Assembly (NCBI GenBank): GCA_030609975.1
Contig: JAUWSR010000104.1
Coordinates: forward strand, 1-10,745
Origin: Acidobacteriota bacterium
Lineage (GTDB): Bacteria > Acidobacteriota > Aminicenantia > Aminicenantales > Aminicenantaceae
Reading direction: 5' to 3'
Length of the DNA: 10,745 nt
Below, one piece after another: positions 6,320-10,745 of the stretch; position 1 is the first letter of the stretch, and every line of letters starts with the position of its first letter. Below the pieces are notes generated by a model. The model was not told the DNA's origin. It did not search any database and saw only the letters and a program-made list of their open reading frames with translations. A program made the translations under genes and the position numbers.

Positions 6320-7978
6320 ATGAGTCAGATTAAAGACCGAAAAAAAACGTTGGGGATCAGCGTGGTGCTTTTAGTTGTGTTGCTGCTCACGGCACCTGAA
6401 TTGTCTCCACTCAAAAAAGATACAAATGATGGCGATTACCACCCAAGGGTGGAGTCGTCATTGTGGCAGCTCTATCAAGTTTATTTTTCATCCGGGAAAA
6501 AAGCGGCAAGGACCTTTGCCAGGCAGCATGGTCTTGTTTTTGAAAATGGCCGTGTCCAGATCGTGGCCGAAACCGATCCTGAGCCTTCGGTCCAAGATAT
6601 CAAAGTGTTGGTCGAAGTTTTAGGATATGAAATAGAGGCTTTAGGGGGCAGGATTGAGACTTCCTATCGACACATGGTCCAGAATTCGGTTCCCATCGAG
6701 TCTCTGCACATTTTGGCGGATTTTCCCCCCACACATTATCTCAGGCCTCCTCTTAGGCCCATCCCTCTAACAGTGAGTGAAGGCGTAGATAGAACAGGTG
6801 CCGATTTATGGCAAGGATTGGCCGCCTACCGGGGAGGGGGACAGGCTGCAAAAGTCTGTGTCTTGGATGTCGGTTTCCAGGGTTATGAAACTCTTCTGGG
6901 CACGGAGCTGCCCGCATCGACAGAGGTGGTATCCTTCCGAGCGGATGGAGATATCGAAGCCAACAATCCTCATGGGACCGCCTGCGCTGAAATCGTGCAT
7001 GATATGGCGCCGAATGCCCAACTGGTTTTAGTTAACTTCGGCACCGATGTCGAGCAGCACAAAGCTGTGGAGTGGCTCGTGAGCAGCGGCGTCGAGATCA
7101 TCTCATACTCCAGTGGTTGGCTCTCTGCAGGAGCCGGGGATGGAACCGGGCCGATCTGTGAGGATGTAAACACTGCTCAGAAGGCTGGTATCCTTTGGAT
7201 TTCTGCTGCCGGCAACAGTGCAGAGTCTCACTGGCAGGAAAAGTTTCGCGATAAGAACGGGAACGATTGGCATGATTTTAACCGATCTTTCAAAGATGAA
7301 GGTGAATTCTTTGCTATTTATGTTGAGAAAGGCGAAAAGTTTTCTATTTGGCTTAACTGGGATGATTGGGGAAGCTGGGATGGATCCAACTATTCAGGCT
7401 CTGAAGGAAACGATTACGACCTCTATCTCTACAATGCAGATTTTAACGAGATAGCGAGCTCAAAGAATAAGCAGGCCCAAGGCGCTCTCCCCATCGAGGG
7501 GATTTCTCAGAAGCCCAAGGCAAGGGGCTGGCGTTATATTCGGATTCATAAACGTTCTGCTCCCAGAGATTGCCGGCTTGAGTTGTTCTTCACCGGGGCT
7601 AAAGACCTGGAACACGTGAATCCCTATGGAAGTCTCAATGTTCCGGCGGATTCTCCCTATGCCCTGGCTGTAGGTGCCACGAGTTGGGTGGATGATGATT
7701 TTCACGTTTACACATCACGCGGCCCCACCAGCGATGGACGGATCAAGCCGGATCTTGTCGCTCCCTCTGGGGTCTCTACCGAAATCTATGGGAAATATGG
7801 CTTCTATGGCACTTCTGCCTCTGCTGCTCACGTGGCAGGTGCTGTAGCCCTGATGAAGGAGAAAAGCCTGTATTCCATGGAGCAGATCTTGGAGATCCTG
7901 TTATCACGTACCCTGGATCTGGGGCCCGACGGCAAAGACAATCTCTACGGCCAAGGTCGTCTCAAACTCGATAAATAG
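6320..7978 (+). CDS. exported subtilisin-like (S8) serine peptidase
   Basis: This 552-residue peptidase has a hydrophobic N-terminal segment (about 11-25), which is a signal peptide or membrane anchor, then an N-terminal region (about 35-160), probably a pro-domain. The S8 catalytic residues are all visible: Asp183 in VCVLDVG, His218 in NPHGTACAE, oxyanion Asn299 in SAAGNSA and Ser499 in GTSASAAHVAGA. The Asn to Ser distance is 200 residues, against about 66 in subtilisin. The extra part (about 305-435) contains NDYDLYLYNAD and beta-rich stretches that look like an inserted PPC-type sandwich. An active endopeptidase acting in the periplasm or outside is likely; the substrate is unknown. The start has AGGGGGC a few bases upstream, and only 9 bases separate it from the barrel gene, so the two are almost certainly co-transcribed. 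Confidence 0.9.
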   Translation: MSQIKDRKKTLGISVVLLVVLLLTAPELSPLKKDTNDGDYHPRVESSLWQLYQVYFSSGKKAARTFARQHGLVFENGRVQIVAETDPEPSVQDIKVLVEVLGYEIEALGGRIETSYRHMVQNSVPIESLHILADFPPTHYLRPPLRPIPLTVSEGVDRTGADLWQGLAAYRGGGQAAKVCVLDVGFQGYETLLGTELPASTEVVSFRADGDIEANNPHGTACAEIVHDMAPNAQLVLVNFGTDVEQHKAVEWLVSSGVEIISYSSGWLSAGAGDGTGPICEDVNTAQKAGILWISAAGNSAESHWQEKFRDKNGNDWHDFNRSFKDEGEFFAIYVEKGEKFSIWLNWDDWGSWDGSNYSGSEGNDYDLYLYNADFNEIASSKNKQAQGALPIEGISQKPKARGWRYIRIHKRSAPRDCRLELFFTGAKDLEHVNPYGSLNVPADSPYALAVGATSWVDDDFHVYTSRGPTSDGRIKPDLVAPSGVSTEIYGKYGFYGTSASAAHVAGAVALMKEKSLYSMEQILEILLSRTLDLGPDGKDNLYGQGRLKLDK

Positions 7979-7979
7979 A

Positions 7980-8040
7980 AAGACTGCCCCCTTTTCAGGG
8001 GAATTGGGGAAATTTGGCGGATTAAAAAGAGGACAGTCTT
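7980..8040 (+). other. stem-loop after the peptidase gene, possible terminator
   Basis: AAGACTG (7980-7986) pairs perfectly with CAGTCTT (8034-8040). An inner C-run (7987-7991) can pair with GGGG at 7998-8001. It starts directly after the stop codon of the peptidase gene. No T-tract follows, so it may be a processing or stability element rather than an intrinsic terminator. Confidence 0.35.
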
Positions 8041-8263
8041 CTGGTCGGGGCCAGAGAGGAAGTGTCAGGGGAAAAAAAAGGAGGGAGAATCTCTAGACCC
8101 GATCTATAATAAAACTTGCCTTTGGTTGGCGTTTGCTTGTGACCTGCCTTACCCATGATACTCTTATTAAATGCAGGATTAATGCCAAATCTTCTGTTTT
8201 TCTAAATGGTTGATAATTAAAGGGATAAACGATTTTTACAGGGGCATACTCTTACCTAGATTC

Positions 8264-8277
8264 TTTACATCTGTAAA
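8264..8277. repeat. short palindrome TTTACA-TC-TGTAAA
   Basis: This is a perfect inverted repeat of 6-base arms around a 2-base centre, 6 bases past the stop codon of the exporter gene. It has the form of a protein-binding site more than of an RNA hairpin, because a 2-base loop cannot form. Its role is unknown. Confidence 0.4.
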
Positions 8278-8283
8278 CAACTT

Positions 8284-9018
8284 TTACACGGCACTCAAAT
8301 ACCGCAGGACAACAACCAGTCCAGAGGCCGCCGCAGCCAAGAGCACAGCGGGCCGTATAAATCCTTTGTCTAGGATTTTTGATGTGCGGCACGAAAGAAA
8401 AAAGCCCAGGAAGATCCCCGGGAAAAGCACCAGGGCCAGCTGCAGCTCTGTCCTACCGAAGCGGCCGATGATTATGAGGGTCACAAGCCCGATGATGGTT
8501 CCGAAGACAAAAATACTGGAAAGACTGCCCCGCAGCCGCGGTCCCTTTTGATGCTGGTAGACCAGGGCCATGGGGGCGCCGCCAATAGCGGAGGTGGTTC
8601 CCATTAGACCGGAAAATATCCCTGCACCAACCAGGCTGGATCTATTCAGAGGAAGAGACAGTCCTGCTGCGCTCATGAGGATGGCCAGTAAGACCATGAT
8701 TCCCACCCAAAGCGAGATGTCTTCCCGTGGGATGAGCAACAGGACCAAGGCTCCCAGCATACTGCCCAAGGCCCGGCCTGCGATAGCCCAGCCTATTTCC
8801 CGGAAGTTGATAGCATGGTGCTCCCGGTAGGCAAGAAGCAAAGTCAGGCACAGGGCTGCCAAAAGCACCGGGCCGGGAACAAACTTGGGGTCGATCAAAA
8901 CCAGGATCGGAACACCGATCAGCCCCAATCCGAAGCCGATGGAGCCTTGCAGAGTAGCTCCAAGAGTCGTGATAAAAAAGGCCAAGAGGGCATCAAGGTA
9001 TTCAACTGGAAGATCCAT
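8284..9018 (-). CDS. TauE/SafE-family membrane exporter
   Basis: This protein of 244 residues (from the ATG at 9018) is almost entirely hydrophobic, with about seven or eight membrane helices, and belongs by pattern to the TauE/SafE (sulfite exporter, formerly DUF81) family. Both half-repeats are visible: GATLQGSIGFGLGLIGVPIL near the N-terminus and GAGIFSGLMGTTSAIGGAPM in the second half, each with the Gly-rich helix typical of the family. Members move organosulfur compounds, sulfite or other small anions across the inner membrane; the substrate here is not known. The start is uncertain. ATG 9018 gives a natural N-terminus (MDLPVEYLDALL) but has no ribosome binding site. Alternatives are ATG 9036 and TTG 9066; the latter would make 260 residues. 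A leaderless transcript is possible. Confidence 0.82.
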   Translation of the reverse strand: MDLPVEYLDALLAFFITTLGATLQGSIGFGLGLIGVPILVLIDPKFVPGPVLLAALCLTLLLAYREHHAINFREIGWAIAGRALGSMLGALVLLLIPREDISLWVGIMVLLAILMSAAGLSLPLNRSSLVGAGIFSGLMGTTSAIGGAPMALVYQHQKGPRLRGSLSSIFVFGTIIGLVTLIIIGRFGRTELQLALVLFPGIFLGFFLSCRTSKILDKGFIRPAVLLAAAASGLVVVLRYLSAV

Positions 9019-9021
9019 ACT

Positions 9022-9035
9022 TGATAATATTATCA
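9022..9035. promoter_or_regulatory. 14-bp palindrome at the exporter start
   Basis: TGATAATATTATCA is a perfect 14-bp palindrome, 3 bases upstream of the ATG at 9018 on the minus strand, just where a ribosome binding site would be expected. On the minus strand it also contains TGATAATAT, which fits an extended -10 element, so it may be an operator overlapping the promoter of a leaderless gene. If the true start is further upstream, it lies inside the coding region. Confidence 0.4.
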
Positions 9036-9108
9036 TAGATAGGCTACAACGGACAGGGCCTCCCAATGAAAGGAAGCATCCTCAAAACCGTGATTGATGT
9101 ATAGATGG

Positions 9109-9387
9109 CTATGTTACGTAGAATTTGGGGAAGATATGAGCGACATCGGAAGATTTAGCCTTCCCGAACTGTTTTTGGAGGGAACCCGTCGAAGTCGGGC
9201 TCGAGGACTGTTGTGAGCACGAGATGATCTTTAACTCGGCTGGAGTGTATCTGAGGTTAAGGTAGCGCGGGATATGTAAACATGCGGAGTTCCGCAGAGC
9301 CGAGAAAAACAGAGAGGGAATGGCGTTAAAAATCTGACCGGAGCGAAGCCATCCCCAAATTCGAGTATCATCACGGCGGATGCTTAT
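9109..9387 (-). other. structured gene-free region with a start-less open frame
   Basis: No gene can be supported between the exporter and the coiled-coil gene (about 430 bases). Within it the minus strand is free of stops for 92 codons (9387 to the TAG at 9109) but has no usual start codon. A second minus frame contains a 33-codon protein-like run (SSRVKDHLVLTTVLEPDFDG and onward). The same segment folds well. GGG-A-ATGGC (9316-9324) pairs with GCCATCCC (9348-9355) apart from one bulged base. CTCGGCT (9235-9241) pairs with AGCCGAG (9298-9304) and encloses the hairpin TGCGG-AGTT-CCGCA (9283-9296). Smaller stems lie at 9146-9167, 9185-9199 and 9199-9218. It could be a structured RNA, an untranslated leader of the exporter gene, a dispersed repeat or a decayed gene. 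Confidence 0.45.
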
Positions 9388-9451
9388 TCAATGAGATCTT
9401 CTAGAGAAGTGGTTTTGAGATAGTTAATAGGAATATCGGCAGGATTCCGGC

Positions 9452-9715
9452 TTACTGAAAGCCTTCCAATAATGAGGTCTTGGAAACAGTCGTTTCCACG
9501 GCGTCTTCTTCCTTGAGCTCGGCATCGACGCCAATTATAACAGCTGCGTTCTCATAGATCTGTTTGAGGAGCTTTTTAGACTCCTGGAGTTCTACCAGGA
9601 TTGCCCGTGTTTTTTTTAGCTCTTGTTCCATCTCAGCATCGACACCGTCAAGTTGACTTTTAGCCTGGTCCATGGTCTTGCGGTAAAGGGCTGTTTGATC
9701 TTTGTCTAATGTCAT
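9452..9715 (-). CDS. small coiled-coil protein of unknown function
   Basis: This 87-residue, highly charged protein (from ATG 9715) is rich in Glu, Lys, Gln and Leu. Residues about 8-65 have the heptad-like spacing of a long alpha-helical coiled coil (QAKSQLDGVDAEMEQELKKT and RAILVELQESKKLLKQIYE). No signal peptide, membrane segment or known domain is visible, so it is probably a soluble cytoplasmic protein that oligomerises or binds a partner. The start at 9715 is preferred because GGGGA lies at ideal spacing before it. An in-frame ATG at 9727 would place that ribosome binding site inside the gene. It is transcribed towards the exporter gene but is separated from it by the structured region, so co-transcription is uncertain. 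I do not recognise the family. Confidence 0.6.
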   Translation of the reverse strand: MTLDKDQTALYRKTMDQAKSQLDGVDAEMEQELKKTRAILVELQESKKLLKQIYENAAVIIGVDAELKEEDAVETTVSKTSLLEGFQ

Positions 9716-9802
9716 TTTTGTCCCCATTTACACCATTTATTTAGTCGGCGCGGGACACTTGAAGTTGAGAGCTGGAAACAATCGGTCGATCCAAAGCCCT
9801 GG

Positions 9803-9831
9803 TTGTAAATCCATTATTTTTACGCTATTTT
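9803..9831 (+). promoter_or_regulatory. candidate promoter for the cyclase-like gene
   Basis: TTGTAA (9803-9808) and TATTTT (9826-9831) are separated by exactly 17 bases and each match the -35/-10 consensus at 4 of 6 positions. They lie 60 bases upstream of the ATG at 9892, on the strand opposite to the coiled-coil gene. Confidence 0.35.
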
Positions 9832-9891
9832 AGACATACCTGAAATATCCACTCAGGCCAGGGCTAATTCAGACTGAAGGAAGGTATACTG

Positions 9892-10200
9892 ATGAAAAAT
9901 AAAAGCTATCTCGCATCATTGATATTTACCCTGGGAGTAATAGGATGTTTGTATATATCCTGCGGAAAAGCAACTGAGGCCGACAAAACTCTTTTGGATA
10001 TGACCTATGTCTACGATTCAGGGACGATCTATTGGCCTACGGCCAAGCACTTTGAGTTGAACAAGCTTTCTTGGGGAATGCCCTGGAAAGGTGCGATCAC
10101 CGAGCAGGGAACGCTTCGCCTCGTCGCCACCGGGCCGGGACAAATCCACGCCGCCGCCTTCGAACTAAAACCCACAAACCCAACGAACCCGCCCAAATAG
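9892..10200 (+). CDS. short cyclase-like lipoprotein, probably a truncated chimera
   Basis: This is a 102-residue protein with a lipoprotein signal (VIGC, Cys19; a second candidate is Cys24). GAAGGAAGG at 9876-9884 supports the start. Residues about 33-63 (DMTYVYDSGTIYWPTAKHFE and onward to SWGM) look like the N-terminus of exported cyclase/kynurenine-formamidase-like proteins (PF04199), where an [ND]-L-T-x-x-Y opening and YWPTA are common. Such enzymes run for more than 200 residues and carry a metal-binding HxGTHxDxPxH motif soon after this point. Here that motif is missing. The sequence switches to an unrelated, Pro/Thr/Ala-rich tail (about 64-102) with more C-ending codons. I infer that the catalytic part was lost and a foreign tail joined in frame. 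An enzyme activity is very unlikely. Confidence 0.6.
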   Translation: MKNKSYLASLIFTLGVIGCLYISCGKATEADKTLLDMTYVYDSGTIYWPTAKHFELNKLSWGMPWKGAITEQGTLRLVATGPGQIHAAAFELKPTNPTNPPK

Positions 10201-10362
10201 AACACTTTCAAAACGCATTTTCGCCGCAGGAATCGATATGAATATGATTGACACACATTGCCGCTTGACTTTTTGCTAATTTCACAAAAATCCTGTATCA
10301 TTGTAGCTCTCGCTGCGTCATATATGATAGTGACCGCAAAATTTTGGCCCGGATACCGTAAT

Positions 10363-10745
10363 ATGAAAATCTATATCTCGCACATAATAGTCCTCCTCGC
10401 CTCTATCTTGCCGGCCGGCCAGAGCACATACGCCCTTCCAACAAGTAAACAAACCCAGGAACTCGCCATTCCAACAACGATGGAACAAATCGAGGAAATA
10501 ATTGCCAAAGAGGCGGACGCCCAGCTTGAAATGGACGTTAAGTGGCGCCAGCTCCATAAACTCGATACCCTCGACGAAAACATCAAACTTGCCATCAACT
10601 GCATGCGATCCGACCCTGGTCTGCCATTCTTAATGTATAATACGGAAATCGGAGTCCAGCTTACCAAAGATGCAAAATCATTTCTCATCAAGCATCGCGA
10701 AGCTGCCTTGCCCCATCTGATCGAATTCGTCGAAGCCCCAACCAT
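10363..10745 (+). CDS. exported protein of unknown function, cut by the window edge
   Basis: This frame stays open from the ATG at 10363 to the end of the window (127 codons seen), so the gene is partial at its 3' end. The N-terminus has a signal peptide (about residues 1-24: KIYISHIIVLLASILPAG, then STYA). After it comes a charged, helical region (TMEQIEEIIAKEADAQLEMD) and then a segment (about 105-125: AKSFLIKHREAALPHLIEFV) that resembles the start of a HEAT-like helical repeat. The family is not recognised. No clear ribosome binding site precedes it. An in-frame ATG at 10324 would add 13 residues. The strong preference for C-ending codons (ATC, CTC, GCC) differs from the genes to the left. 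The antisense frame across it has no support. Confidence 0.6.
   Translation, partial: MKIYISHIIVLLASILPAGQSTYALPTSKQTQELAIPTTMEQIEEIIAKEADAQLEMDVKWRQLHKLDTLDENIKLAINCMRSDPGLPFLMYNTEIGVQLTKDAKSFLIKHREAALPHLIEFVEAPT

Larger units (their letters stand above)
7979..8283. other. gene-free stretch between the peptidase and exporter genes
   Basis: These 305 bases hold no gene that I can support. They contain the stem-loop at 7980-8040, a purine run (about 8071-8088), an isolated TATAAT (8105-8110) with no -35 box and no gene behind it, and three copies of TTTACA near the end (8235-8240, 8264-8269, 8283-8288). One copy is part of a TTTACA-TC-TGTAAA palindrome (8264-8277). This lies just after the stop codon of the minus-strand exporter gene, where its transcript should end. 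Confidence 0.6.

Noticed and set aside
8022..8156. Minus-strand 44-codon ORF in the spacer (begins MGKAGHKQTPTKGKF)
   Set aside because: The ribosome binding site is weak, no motif is seen, and its second half comes from the purine run and stem-loop. I do not consider it supported.
8210..8551. Plus-strand open frame opposite the exporter gene
   Set aside because: It is antisense to the TauE/SafE coding sequence, is rich in Arg, Pro and Ser as expected of a shadow frame, and has no ribosome binding site.
9136..9216. 26-codon plus-strand ORF in the structured region
   Set aside because: It has a GGGGAAG upstream, but it is very short, ends within the stem-loops and shows no motif.
9261..9270. 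Match to the 23S rRNA string AAGGTAGCG
   Set aside because: Only nine bases agree; the flanking sequence does not fit the rRNA helix, so this is chance.
10248..10301. TTGACA at 10248 and TTGACT at 10265 as promoter boxes for the last gene
   Set aside because: No -10 box lies at 16 to 18 bases from either; the nearest candidates are at 21 and 25 bases.
10371..10745. Minus-strand open frame at the right edge
   Set aside because: The plus-strand frame over the same bases begins with a signal peptide and continues as a plausible protein; the minus frame has no such support.

Overview
The window looks like chromosomal DNA of a Gram-negative (didermic) bacterium. It encodes two predicted lipoproteins, several exported proteins and a C-terminal outer-membrane beta-barrel, and most genes have a strong GGAGG-type ribosome binding site. 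Base composition is roughly balanced. I cannot name the organism. An Acidobacteriota/Aminicenantes-like lineage is only a weak guess from the gene style (S8 peptidases, GH2 enzymes, discoidin proteins). I see no phage, plasmid, CRISPR, tRNA or rRNA gene.

Left part (1-4840, all + strand): a SnoaL/DUF4440-like lipoprotein (39-497), a 57-residue zinc-ribbon protein (573-746), an exported GH2-family glycosidase (768-2615), an exported protein of two tandem discoidin-like domains (2695-3705), and a thioredoxin-reductase-like flavoprotein with CATC but a degenerate NADPH site (3907-4836). The last two genes each have their own extended -10 promoter (TGNTATAAT). A long inverted repeat separates them.

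Middle part (4841-8283): a hairpin that may end the flavoprotein transcript, then a tight two-gene operon. The first gene encodes an SH3b-SH3b-beta-barrel envelope protein (4967-6310). The second encodes an exported subtilisin-like peptidase with an intact triad and a large insertion in its catalytic domain (6320-7978). Pairing of a cell-wall-binding outer-membrane protein with an exported protease suggests envelope or extracellular work. A gene-free stretch of about 300 bases follows.

Right part (8284-10745): a TauE/SafE-family membrane exporter (- strand) and a small coiled-coil protein (- strand). Between them lies a gene-free region of about 430 bases with several stem-loops and a 92-codon stop-free frame that has no start codon; it may be a structured RNA, a dispersed repeat or a dead gene. 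On the + strand follow a short lipoprotein that begins like a cyclase-family (PF04199) enzyme but loses that similarity after about 63 residues, and an exported protein cut by the window edge. Codon style changes near 10080, inside the cyclase-like gene, which suggests a recombination junction.

No single new system stands out. The best leads are the structured region at 9109-9387, the chimeric cyclase junction, the flavoprotein lacking the usual NADPH motifs, and the SH3b-barrel/protease operon.
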